NCBI GenBank assembly: GCA_963930775.1
Contig: OZ005689.1
Coordinates: forward strand, 33,837,235 to 33,901,234
Direction of reading: 5' to 3'
Source of the DNA: Cliona cf. orientalis
Lineage: Eukaryota > Porifera > Demospongiae > Clionaida > Clionaidae
Length of the DNA: 64,000 nucleotides
A program made the position numbers and the translations under genes. The first letter of the stretch is position 1. Every line of letters begins with the position of its first letter. Below are positions 32,086-42,965 of the stretch, in pieces. The notes beneath the pieces were generated by a model. The model ran no database searches. It worked only from the letters and a program-made list of their open reading frames with translations, and was not told the origin of the DNA.

Positions 32086-33090
32086 GTGATACTAACATTC
32101 ACACCCTGTCTGAAGACACTGTCTGAATTTCTTCCTCTTAGTGTCCTCAAGGACTGCTATATTACCTTGGAGCAGGAGCTCAAAAGTGCTGCGCTAGAGG
32201 CCGAACTCGACAGGCACAAAGCTCTAGATGCACTCCGAGCAGAGCACGAGAGAGCGATTGACAGGGAGCAGAACCTTGTTGAGGAAGAGAAAAGCTGAAT
32301 CACCAGCCTCAAATGCGGGTTTGAGCACTCTCAAGGAGAAATCTGCGTTCTTCAGGAAAAGCTGAAGACCCCCCAGTCGCAGTCTGCAGACCCCAAAGGC
32401 ATGTGCCGCCGCCTGGCGGTTTGGGTGAAAGGTTGATGGAATCCTACAGCACTAGCGAGACTCCACCTTCCAATCCTACTCCGCTCACAGACCCTGCCGC
32501 GCCTACAAGGAGCTACGAATCCAATAGTGGTGCTACAGTGACAGATACTACTAGCAGTGATACACTTATGAAATCAGTGACTTAACTTCTCAAGGCGCAG
32601 GTGCAAGGCAGCTTCTGTTCAGAGCCTTCCACCATTGGAAAGGTATACTGGTAAAGAAAGTCAAGCCAAAATGATAGCATTGACAGATGGTTGGAATGGT
32701 TCGACGAGAGAGCCCATTTAGCCGAGTGGTCAGATAAAATCAAGCTGTATCAATGGAAGGTGCATCTCTACAAGACTGCCTCACATGAGAAGTCTGGCTG
32801 CAAGAATGCTGCAGATGCTCTCCGCAAAAGATTGCGTCCTGTAGACAATCAGGAACTGCGAGGGCTGGAGTTTCATCGCAAGGTCCAAGAGAACGTGTCT
32901 GTGGAACTTCAACTTGAACTACAGTGTCTAGGTAGGACAGCCTTCCCCTCCACTGATGGCAAGGACTATGATCGCTTGTTCAAGGCCCTACTGACTAAGT
33001 GGCAGAGGAAGCAAGGCATCCAAAAATTTTTCATGAACTGTACAATCAGGTGAGAACACTAGAGCAACCTATAATGCTTCTTTCACTAAA
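32086..33090 (+). pseudogene. Retrotransposon gag fragment
   Basis: A helical, heptad-like segment (L-E-Q-E-L-K-S-A-A-L-E-A-E-L-D-R-H) is followed, after a stop, by a Pro/Ser/Thr-rich linker. Then comes a 120-codon frame (32691-33053) with W-F-D-E-R-A-H-L, K-L-Y-Q-W-K-V-H-L, A-L-R-K-R-L-R-P-V-D and L-R-G-L-E-F-H-R-K-V-Q. A one-base change near 33028 continues it as F-H-E-L-Y-N-Q-V-R-T-L-E-Q. This is the capsid-like region of an LTR-retrotransposon gag different from the 13-kb one. No pol sequence follows, so it is a fragment. Confidence 0.7.
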
Positions 33091-33930
33091 TAGTACCTGT
33101 TAGTGATAGCGCTTGTGCTCTGGCAAAGCTTCCAGAACTGTCCTAATTGCAGCTCTTAGGTGCCTCCCTCATCTAGGTGCCCTTATGATCTGTTCGTGAA
33201 TTTTTCGGTTGTAATTGGAGGCGCCTGCGCAATCTGGAATTACTTTTTTGGGGGGCCTATATTAAAAGTATACGGTATGAAAAATGTACACTATAAGAAA
33301 GGTGCACTTGACAAGGTTGTACTATTACAGTAATGAATTTAGCTGTTATCATTCATTCCAGTTGGGATTAATCCATGATCAAGTTGAATGGCCTTAACAT
33401 TTAAAGTATTTGTTCCCATAATTCAAATATCGATGAGCTCAAGACTGATCAACAAGGAGTAACCTTTGAATAGTCTACACAAGATTGATAAGAAACCAGC
33501 CCAACAGCCGTAAAACTGAGTCTAGCTAGCTTTATGCCGCGTTCCAGCGCAAACGAATGATAGTGCATAGCTAGCTGTTGTAACCATGGTCACTTATATG
33601 GCTGCTGTCAACAACGTGGTGGAGTATCGGCCCAATAGCTGGCCACCTTCACACTTGATTGGTCACCATACTCCAATAGGGCTAAAGTCAGTAGTAGCCA
33701 CTGGTTCTATTACGAAGATAGCAGGGTGTTTGGATTTGTTGGACTGGAGCGATGGAATGGAACAGTGGAATGGACTGGACTGGAATGGTGGAATGGAATT
33801 CGAATGCGGCGAGTTATAGACGCATGCGCACCCGTTCTGCTCTATCACTTTTCTTTTTATTGTGCCTCATGAGGGAAGGTGGAAGTGGTCTTTTTATCTA
33901 TCGGCATCGTGCACGTCTGCAAAGGTTTTC
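33091..33930. other. Interval without gene; short TGGAATGG tract
   Basis: Between about 33735 and 33800 the sequence is a degenerate run of TGGAATGG and TGGACTGG words. The rest shows no feature that I can support. Confidence 0.5.
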
Positions 33931-33939
33931 AGTGAAAAG

Positions 33940-34828
33940 ATGTCTGGAATGATTGACAGCCCGATACTTTTGTGCGATTCATCACCACTTCAGAGCCCTG
34001 TGAAGGTCCTTCCAGGAGACCAGTTCAGGTATGGATATGCTACTTAATCTTTTGATCGGACTTTGCTATTTCACTAGCCATTAAATGTCAAGGGGGATAA
34101 AATTTTTATAATTCATCTTGGGCTCCCAGTAGCTACTGAAGTTGGTTGGGAAGGGCCAGCAAGGATACACTGTCGCTACATTGGTGGATTCTGATAAGTG
34201 TAGCCCTGGGCCCTCCCTCTCAGAAAATAAGGTAAACAGAACAATAAATGGCTACTCTTAGAAGAAAATAAGTTGAGCTTGTATCCTTTTTTAATTCTCT
34301 GTCTTCTGATAATGGGGCCTAAAGGTAGATTTTAATTTCATACTATGGAGCACTGCTTTGGGTGCTGTTGGTCCTTAGACAGTAAGGGTGATTCAGGGAT
34401 ATTTGATTTAATAATTGGTATTCAATAAGATACTTTTGTTGTTGGGAAGCAATTATTGATCATCCAGGGAATTATTGCTGATAATTCTTTCCATGGGTTT
34501 GAGTTATTTTTATAGCCTCAACCACAAACTGGAAGTTACACTTCTGGTTCGTAGGAAGTAGGACAAAGGTCATGCTAGCTATACTTGGGTAGGTGTTAGA
34601 GTTAGGCTATGTTTGGATGACATGTTGGTGTGTTTAATGATACACACGATGTGGTTATTGAAATGCTTAGGCATCTTGCTGACTCCATCAAGGCAATTGA
34701 GTGAATCGGATGGGTCTGAATCGGAACCAGAAATGGAATTAAGTAAGTTGCCCAATATCTGTTAGGTGCATGCACTACAATCATCATCTACCTATTATTT
34801 TTGCAGGTCCCCAACAGTAGTGATGAGC
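33940..34828 (+). CDS. Candidate small spliced gene cut by piggyBac insertion (tentative)
   Basis: Possible exons: 33940-34028 (M-S-G-M-I-D-S-P-I-L-L-C-D, donor GTATGG), about 34140-34231 (L-V-G-K-G-Q-Q-G-Y-T-V-A-T-L-V-D, donor GTAAAC), about 34669-34741 (acidic, E-S-D-G-S-E-S-E-P-E-M-E-L, donor GTAAGT) and a last exon from 34807 (V-P-N-S-S-D-E-L). The first two do not join in phase with the obvious acceptors, so the model is unproven. The last exon runs into the TTAA at which the 5-kb piggyBac element sits. Confidence 0.25.
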
Positions 34829-35032
34829 TTAACGATTATACGCCGTGATGTAATTTCCGTGCGTGACTATCATTTTGACTATCAAATTTAATATTGAAAT
34901 TAATTTTATAATCTGATATCCCAGTCAAATTTGTCTAATTTGTATATTTTGTATAATTAGACATATTTGACTCCACTTTATACAGCAATTAGACTATAAT
35001 ACTTTATACTATCTAATTTGGATTGTCAATTT

Positions 35033-36187
35033 CTGTTTGGCAGGGGGTGGTTGAGGCATTTAAACATTAACTATACATTTGGCAGGGGAGTCGAGATATT
35101 AAATTTATTACGATAGGCAGGGGGATCGAGGCATTTAAACATTAACTACGTTTGGCAGGGGGGTTGAAGTGTTTAAACATGATCTAGCTATGTCGGCAGG
35201 AGAGTCGAGACATTTATTATGTTTGGCAGGGAGGTGGAGGCATTTAAACCAAGTACATTTGGCAGGGGGGTCGAGGTATTTAAACATTTATTGCGATTGG
35301 CAGGGGGGGTCGAGACATTTAAACATTAATTACGTTTGGAAGGGGGGCGGAGGCATTTAAATATTAACTACGTTTGGCAGGGGATTGAGATATTTAAACA
35401 TTTATTACGATTGGTAGGGGGGTCGAGACATTTAAACATTAATTACATTTGGAAGGGGGGTTGAGGCATTTAAACATCAACTACGTTTGGCAGGGGGTCG
35501 AGGTATTTAAACATTTATTACGATTGGCAGGGGGGTCGAGACATTTAAACATTAATTACGTTTGGAAGGGGGGCGGAGGCATTTAAATATTAACTACGTT
35601 TGGCAGGGGGTTGAGATATTTAAACATTTATTACGATTGGCAGGGGGGTCGAGACATTTCAACATTAATTACGTTTGGAAGGGGGGTCGAGGCATTTAAA
35701 CATCAACTACGTTTGGCAGGGGGGTCGAGATATTTAAACATTTATTACGATTGGTAGGGGGGTCGAGACATTTAAACATTAATTAATTACATTTGGAAGG
35801 GGGGTTGAGGCATTTAAACAACTACGTTTGGCAGGGGGTCGAGATATTTAAACATTTATTACGATTGGCAGGGGGGTCGAGACATTTAAACATTAATTAC
35901 GTTTGGCAGGGGGGCTGAGGCATTTAAATATTAACTACGTTTGGCAGGGGGTCGAGATATTTAATCGTTTATTGTGATTCGCAGGGGGTCGGCATTTAAA
36001 CTACGTTTGGCAGGGGGCTCGTGATATTTAAACATTTATTACATTTGGCAGGGGGGTCAAGGCATTTAAATATTAATTACATTTGGAAGGGGGTCGAGGC
36101 ATTTAAACATTAACTACGTTTGGCAGGGGGGTCAAGGCATTTAAATATTAATTATGTTTGGCAGGGGGATTGAGGTGTTTAAACTTA
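35033..36187. repeat. Minisatellite, 37-39-bp unit, about 30 copies
   Basis: The unit is TTTGGCAGGGGGGTCGAG then a CATTTAAACATTAACTACG-type segment. Two unit types tend to alternate: one with GGCATTTAAACATTAACTACG, and one with GATATTTAAACATTTATTACG. The alternation gives a higher-order period of about 75-115 bp. TTTAAA occurs in nearly every unit and the G-rich runs all lie on the plus strand. Confidence 0.95.
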
Positions 36188-36418
36188 TGCTACAATCAAT
36201 ATTTGATGAGACATGTTTGACAGTCTAAAGTTATCTAACTTCTGTATAAAGTCGTATCAAATAAATCAAATTAGACAAATTTGACTTCATACGGGCCAAT
36301 AGACAGTTATTGTAATATATGTTGCTATTTTGTATAAAATGTATATTATACAATTTGACAGTGAAATATTGTCAAATTAAGTATAATCCCGTATAATAGC
36401 CAATACTGCACCCTACTG

Positions 36419-36441
36419 CGCCTAGCGTTAGTCGCTAGGCG
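36419..36441. repeat. 9-bp-arm hairpin
   Basis: CGCCTAGCG and CGCTAGGCG are separated by TTAGT. The hairpin lies 230 bp after the end of the minisatellite. Confidence 0.75.
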
Positions 36442-37184
36442 AGGGGAGGCGGGATTCATAAATAAAACTAACTTGGGGTTGAAAACAATAGTTCAATAGG
36501 TACTTACTTTGTTTCCAGCTAGTCGGCGGTGGGTGATGGCGTAGGAAACTATTTTAGTGGCAGGAAAATGAAACAATTATTAGTCACGTTACATGTATGT
36601 ACATGTAGGTAGCCTACAAGAGCAGCAAGACCTGAGCCTGGTAAATGATTAGAGGAGGCCAGAAAATTTACTAAGGTAAGAATACATATTGTATCTGCAT
36701 GTAGAAACATTCATTCTCTCTATTGGCATATTGCATGTGCATGGCAGGCAAGTAAGAGAGGCATCATAGATCATGAAAGTTGTGTGCATGTGACTATGTG
36801 AGTGTAGGTAAACTGACATGAGCCCCCTTCTTCAAGCATGGAGAAATAGTACGCATGTGCATGTACATGAATATGTATGTTATTGCTTGGGCCTATCAAG
36901 AAATATGATAGTGTATCCATGTACGTACATGCACATGCACACGTACAAGTACATCCCCTCACTCGTGCACCACCTGCACCATTATGGTGTGTGTGTGCTT
37001 GTACTTGCACACATCAGTTTTTTTGTTGTGCTGTGTGGGCACATTCCTCAGCCAGAGATGAGAGGAAGAGGGAGTGTGAGAGAGAGTGTGTGTGAGAGTA
37101 AGTTGCCAGGGACAAGGGTGGGGGGGGGGGGGGGGGGGGGGGGATGATTATAGCAAAATAATGAGTAGGTGCTCCTATAGTTAC

Positions 37185-39481
37185 TCTTCTTGTCTTCTAT
37201 TTTTGTGCCACAGGAAGAAGCAGTCTGTTTCAGGCACCCCGGAATGGCACAGCCACACGTTGCATTCTCAGCAAAACCATGACGAGTCGGTGGGCTTGTG
37301 TCATGTCTGAAGACAACGTGCACAATGTCCTCTCTTGCTAGCTCCAGTGGTGTTGTCCTGAACTTTGAGAGGAAAGTGCATCAAGGGGAGAGGTCGAATA
37401 GCACCACCACCACGACCAGCTCGCCGACAACTGCAATAGTCCCCGATGAGCTGTTCTGCGAGCCGAAGACGGAACTCCTTGAGGGTCATCCCAGTTGCAG
37501 AGCTGAAATTCTTCCATAGGATGAAAGCATTAGTGATGCTGACATCCAGAAGGAAGTAGAAGATGTACTTATAAAATTTGCGGCTCTTTGTGCGGCAGTT
37601 GTAATACCCGCGCAACTGATCACCTCGATCAACACCACCCATATTGGAGTTGTAGTAGATGACTGCTTCAGGACAAGGAACAGAAGTTCACGATCCATCC
37701 CTCTGTCTACGCAGTACAGATCCTGTGGCTGTTGGCTGTGTGTTCGTGGACATCACGGTGACAAGTTTGTTGTCCATCCATATGCTAGCAGAAACCTTGC
37801 CCCTCTGGAGCGTCTTCGATTCACCACTGTGGAGTATAGTTTCCATGTGAGTTTCATGATGATTTTTGGTAATATTTGCGGGGGGGGGGGGGGGGGGGGG
37901 GGTGGGGGCGTGGGATACGGATTGAGGGAGAGGCCATCTACTATGCTGTTGTGTACAGTATGTATGCATGTTTATTTTATTTACATCCATTCATACACCT
38001 ACCGCCGTTTCAGGCCAGGGTTATTGAAAGCCGGTGGGAACTCCTTTCTGTCCTTCCTGGCTGTACCGCATCCGTAAATCCCATCTCTTTCAAGGTCTTC
38101 CAGGAGCTGATAGCTGGTGAAGAAGTTGTTGAAGAACACGTGGTGATTCTTGTTCTTCAGATCTTTTGTCAACTTCTTCACCATGTGTGCCCCAAGTCCT
38201 TCTCTTCGCTCGTCTCCCTTGCCGGTGTATACATCAAATTGGCTGAAGTAGCCGTTGGTACTATCTCCCAGTACCCACACTTTGATTCCACGCTTAGTTG
38301 GCTTCTTGGGCATGTATTGCTTGAGGCTGAAACGACCTTGAAACTTGATCATGGCCTCTAGAGGGTTTGAATTTGTCGCTGAGATGAGTGATCAAGGGTC
38401 GAACCTTGCCAAGCCGATCGTGTGCTGGACCACCACGTGGAGCAAGGTGGTTGTTGTCCACAAAGTGTAGGTACCGGGAGATTTCCCTGAAATGCCAGCG
38501 AGGAATCCTGTCTGCGATTGGACCATATCACAGTCGCTGGTCTCGGCTCCAGTAATCGTCGAGCGATGGTAGATGGTTTACTCCCATCAAGATCGAGAAG
38601 CCAAAGAAAGCTTTTAGCTCATCCATAGTGATGGGTGTCCACGACTGGTATTGCTGGTCGCCTATTACTTGTTTGGCGTAACGGTTACTCTCCCTTATTC
38701 TCAGAAGACGTGCAAGAAGATATATATATCTTCTTGCAGGTCTTCTGAGAAGAAGAGTTCGAAAACATCAATTGGTGCCTCAGGAATATCTGTAGTTGGA
38801 CCAACTCTGGATGTAAAATCACGGATGGTGATCGATTGCAATTGATCTGTCCATGCAGTTGGCAACAACCCTATACATTGAAATAGTGTGTTAGTGTGTG
38901 TGTGTGTGTATTTGTGTGCGTGTGTGTGCGTGTGTGTGTGCGTGTTTGTGTGCGTGTTTGTGTGCGTGTGTGTGCGTGTGTGTGTGTGTGTTGCATGTGT
39001 ATGTATGTGTGTGCATGCATGTGAGTCTGTGCATGTGTATGTACTTTTGGGTGTGAGTAGGCTTCTGTGTGAGTGGGGGGAGGGGGTGGGGATGCCAGTG
39101 TGTTGGCTTTTTCATTCGTGTACTGAATAATTTCATGCATGCACATGTTGACATTCACTATCATTCCACCAGAACTAATTTTGTGGATGGAGAAGTTGGG
39201 GGTGATGGGGGTGATGATGGTGGGGTGCTATCCGAATCACCATTAGTAGTGTTTGGATCTAAGGCTGGGCCAGGGTCAGGGTTATCGGAGGGAGGGCTGA
39301 AAAAGTATTGACCACCCAGGTTGTCCACATCCATATCATCATCACAGTCACTGTCAAACTCCAGGTCTGAAAATTCATCATCACTACCCTCCATTAGTGG
39401 CTCTTCTGGATCGTCCAGGTCGTCATTGTCATGCAGGTTCTGTACTACCTCCTCAGCAGTCCACCAAGGTCTCTTAGTCAT
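37185..39481 (-). pseudogene. PiggyBac transposase (PGBD4-like), decayed
   Basis: Exon 1 (from the ATG at 39481) is acidic: D-D-E-F-S-D-L-E-F-D-S-D. A TG-rich microsatellite lies in the next intron. From 38870 the minus strand reads F-T-S-R-V-G-P, E-A-P-I-D-V-F-E-L-F-F, then after lesions M-I-K-F-Q-G-R-F-S-L-K-Q-Y-M-P-K-K-P-T-K. The first catalytic Asp is in V-L-G-D-S-T-N-G-Y-F. At the second, the family has F-F-D-N-F-F-T-S but this copy has F-F-N-N-F-F-T-S. The third is in M-G-G-V-D-R-G-D-Q. An intron (about 37997-37841) carries a poly-G tract. The Cys-rich C-terminus (G-H-C-A-R-C, then C-x2-C-type pairs) is broken by stops near 37310 and 37285. Confidence 0.85.
38887..39030. repeat. TG/CA microsatellite
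   Basis: Long interrupted TG runs with TGCG and TTTG variants. They lie in the intron of the piggyBac gene and produce spurious Cys/Val or His/Thr frames. Confidence 0.9.
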
Positions 39482-40064
39482 CTTGTTTCTTCTATCGACT
39501 GTTTAGATTAGCTAGTTAGTGTCTAGGTTAGTAAGAGTGCCTTAGCCTATGCTAGTTTTGTAGTAGTATGTTCTTGTCATGCATATTTTATTATTGAAAT
39601 TTCATGTTCATTTTATAAAATATGTACAATGATAAGTAATATAAGCAGTACAGTCTAAAGTTACCTTAGCAATAGTCCGAGAATCCCTGCAAGTGTCGAA
39701 AAGAACGGCTCCACCTCCAGTGAGTTATCGCGATTATAGCAAGCAATATTGCAGCTGACGCGAAAACGCGTCTATGGCGCTTCGCGCGTGTGACGCAATA
39801 TTGCGTCTATGGCGTATAATCGGTTAACTTAACTTAAGGAGGCAGTTGAGGAAGAAGAGAAAATTAATAATAAAATATGTGATAATGCACATAATTATTT
39901 CCAGGATTTCAGTAGAGAGAGGGGAGAAATTCAATTTCATGGGGCAGTGCGTGTGGGCATGCACAAATACGCGGTACATAATATGTTTTGGCATCAGTGG
40001 TAGGGAATATGGAAGCATCCCCCAGGACATTTTTAATCTTGGAAGAATTGATGGCACTGAAATA

Positions 40065-40736
40065 TGTGACCGGATTTGGGAAAACCCTCCGTATGGGATT
40101 CGCACAATGCGCGTTTTTAGTAGCTCAGGTCGAAATCCGTCATGTCCAGATTTTGTCATATACATGTCGAACAACCCTTCTACTAACTTGCCATCTTCTA
40201 CAGAGACTAATTGTGCTATATGAAGGCGAAATATGCCTTCATTTTGACCCACCTTGTCGGCACAGATGCCGCACACGGAGCGAGCCCGTTGCTATGGGCG
40301 TTAATTAGAATTCTCTACCTGGATACAGCTAGATTCATCCAACTACTGTACGTTCACTCACCTTTTTAGCTTCTTGGGCATCTAAGAACTATCGTCAGTC
40401 GTTGTCAACAACGAAATTCAACTCTTGCTCGATCTTTACGTTCAGCTGCGCCCAGGTCCATTTGATTGATTTCCGGGTCATGCGTAGGCGTAGGCGTAGG
40501 CATAGGATGCAGAAATGCCATATGCTTGAATAGCAATGCCTTCAGACAGCCGTCATTTCTCGATTATTGGGGGTGTGGCGCAATCGCAAACAAAGCGCTG
40601 TTTCTCAACTATGAAGCGCGCGATCGGCCTAAGACTTGAAGGCGGATTAGCTCTATGCTAGAGTTTATCAACCATGCATCAAACTCAATTTTCTGAAAAA
40701 AATCCCATATGGAGGGTTTTCCCAAATCCGGTCACA
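40065..40736. mobile_element. Family A MITE, full-length copy 2 (672 bp)
   Basis: It has the same TIR as copy 1, with TA at 40063-40064 and 40737-40738. The interior is collinear with 4046-4713, with small indels and a short GTAGGC triplication near 40487. The tRNA-like word is present at about 40646 as GGATTAGCTCTATGCTAGAG. Confidence 0.9.
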
Positions 40737-40905
40737 TATGGTCCGTCAGTTGCTACAAAGTATATCACGCATATAGTCAAGAACTTTGGAACCTTTGTAT
40801 GCTCACCATATAGCATTGTAGAGAACCCATAGCACGACTGTCTGATATAAATACCAATAATACTAAGTCAACATTTACAAGTGTATGAACTAGGTCCTAA
40901 GGTCA

Positions 40906-41272
40906 TAGTTGCCAAGTTTTTGAAAATGGAAATCGTGACATTTGACCACACCCACCATTTAAACCACACCCATCATTTAAACCGCACCCACTACCACTGT
41001 ATAATCAATAATGATGAGACAGAACTGAACAGTGAAGAATGCAGTAATGTACAATAAAAAAGGTACCGAGTGTGGATAAGTATGTATTGTCATGAAGTTA
41101 GTAGTCCAACAGTTACTTTGAAGCTCTTAGGGACACTTGCACACTAGTTGCCTTCTTACTCTTGGACAGTAGCTCCTTTGGCAGTTTGATCTCATCTCAT
41201 GTGCCACACCCCCAGTCTGGACTGCTCTACCGGGACAGGAGGTCAAAACGGGACGGTTGGCAACTATGTAAT
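40906..41272. mobile_element. Possible short element with CATAGTTGCCAA ends
   Basis: CATAGTTGCCAAG near 40905 and TTGGCAACTATG near 41261-41272 are inverted, about 365 bp apart. Inside are repeated ACCACACCCACCATTTAA words (40950-40990) and ACGGGACGGTTGG, the latter similar to the right end of the 6127-7297 element. The target duplication is not clear. Confidence 0.45.
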
Positions 41273-41852
41273 GTAGCATGGAGATCATTCTATAGTTATT
41301 GGAATAATAAGTCAATATATTGGGGAACTTCCTTTTAGGCCCCCACTCTATGAATTTTATCTCCGTGTTCTTCACTTTCAGAAATTGCACTGGAGTTCCA
41401 ATTTTTGAAAAGCCTCCTGATAAGTACTCAGCCTACTGAATTATGCAAACTCTTCTAAGTCCTAACATTGATCCGAAAAGAATTGCTAAGAGGCCACTAC
41501 AAGCTCCTTTCAGTTCTACATTTCTGGTAGATCTTAGCCAGTTATCATATGTGACCGGATTTGGGTCCGTATGGGATTTTTTCAGAAAATTGAGTTTGAT
41601 GCATGGTTGATAAGCTCTACCATAGAGCTAACCCGCGTTCAAGTCTTAGGCCAATTGCGCGCTTCGTTGTGGAGATACCACACCCCCAATAATCAAGAAA
41701 TTACGGTCTAAAGGCGTTGCTACTGTGGATTTAGAGGCCGTTTGAACGCGCATACGGAACCCGTGGTCCGTAACGCGTAATCTGCGTAACCCAGTCCATA
41801 TATACGCGTATTAAATTTTGAATAGCACCGTATGCGCGTGAAGTTCAAAACG

Positions 41853-42831
41853 ATGTTCTCCGCTGAGCCGAGCAGACGTGCTCCTTATTCGGCTGATTTA
41901 CGCTGGCGAATCGTTTGGCGCCGAATAGGGATGGAATAGAGCTTTCGAGACATCGCCCGCAGCTTAAATATTTCTGTAGAGACAGCATTCAATATTTTTA
42001 AGATATTCGAGGAGACTGGGGAAGTTGATCCTAAGAAAAGGGAGTTTACTGGGAATATTGTCACCGACAGGATAGCTACAATGATTCTAGCCATAATTTT
42101 TGAGAACCCCAACCTATATTTAAAGGAGATGACTCAAAAGATTTTTGATTACACAAGTACTAGGATCTCACCAGCAACAGTGTGTAACGTGATGCACAAA
42201 CACGGTCTGACAAGGAAGAAAATCCAGCATTTTGCAGTGCAAAGAAGTGCAAGGTACCGTGGTGCGTATATTGCAGAGATGTCAATGTACAAATCAAACA
42301 TGCTAGTTTTTGCTGATGAAACTGGAAAAGATGGATGTGACTGCTTAAGAAGATTTGAATATGCATTGAAAGGGCAAACACCTGTGTTCGCAAGTATTCA
42401 GACGAGGTACAAGGCTTTCTGCGATAGCAGCAATATCAACCTCTGGATTGGTTGGCTATGAGCTCCACACTGGAAGTGTACGTGGTGAAGAATTTCATGA
42501 CTTTGTTCGAGGAACTCTCATTCCTAATATGAATCCATATGATGGAGAAGCAGACAACTCAATCCTGGTAATGGATAATTGTTCCATTCATTCACCATGT
42601 GGAGGAAATAGTGCAACTATTGCAAAGAGCTGGGATTCTTTTACCACCGTACAGTCCAGACTTTAATCCAATTGAATTAACATTAATTTTAGTTACCTTA
42701 AGAAGTACTTACAAGAGCATGAGCAAGTAATTCAGGCAGCAAACAATGTCAAGGATATAATCGTATCAGCATTTGAAAACATTACACAAGAGTATTGTAC
42801 AAAGTGGATCTCACATCGTGGATATCAGTAG
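41853..42831 (+). pseudogene. Tc1/IS630-type DDE transposase
   Basis: From the ATG at 41853: Y-S-A-D-L-R-W-R-I-V-W, an in-frame TAG at about 41937, then a helix-turn-helix region S-F-R-D-I-A-R-S-L-N-I-S-V-E-T-A. The catalytic part follows: L-V-F-A-D-E-T-G (first Asp), G-L-V-G-Y-E-L-H after a frame change near 42420, and I-L-V-M-D-N-C-S-I-H (second Asp). After another change near 42592 comes P-P-Y-S-P-D-F-N-P-I-E (final acidic). A third change near 42690 precedes the C-terminal Y-L-K-K-Y-L-Q-E-H-E-Q. About 320 codons in total. One stop and three frameshifts show it is dead. Confidence 0.85.
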
Positions 42832-42965
42832 CTAGTCAATAATTGTTACAATAATGCATAACGATAATAATTATTAATGCATGTTTGTTGTGTATACGTT
42901 TGTAAACAATTAAAGAGTTCACACACTCTCGATCAAAAGAAGTCATATTAGCAAACTGAGAAATT

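Larger units (their letters stand above)
34833..39823 (-). mobile_element. 4991-bp piggyBac element with TTAA duplication
   Basis: The left end CGATTATACGCCGTGATG and the inverted right end CCGATTATACGCCATAGACG share about 13 bp, and TTAA lies at 34829-34832 and 39824-39827. The transposase occupies the right half (minus strand, 39481 to about 37185). The left part holds AT-rich inverted sequences (GTCAAATTTGTCTAATTTG at about 34925 and its complement at about 36265), which bracket a 1.15-kb minisatellite. Two G homopolymers of more than 20 bases (37120-37143 and 37879-37902) lie in or next to the gene. Confidence 0.8.

Noticed and set aside
33735-33800. Centromeric-type TGGAA satellite
   Set aside because: The tract is only about 65 bp and degenerate, so it is too short to be more than a local simple repeat.
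36419-36441. Helitron 3' end (hairpin followed by CTRR)
   Set aside because: The hairpin is present, but no CTRR terminus lies at the required distance, and the segment is inside the piggyBac element.
38871-39164. His/Thr-rich and Cys/Val-rich ORFs
   Set aside because: They are translations of the TG/CA microsatellite in the piggyBac intron.
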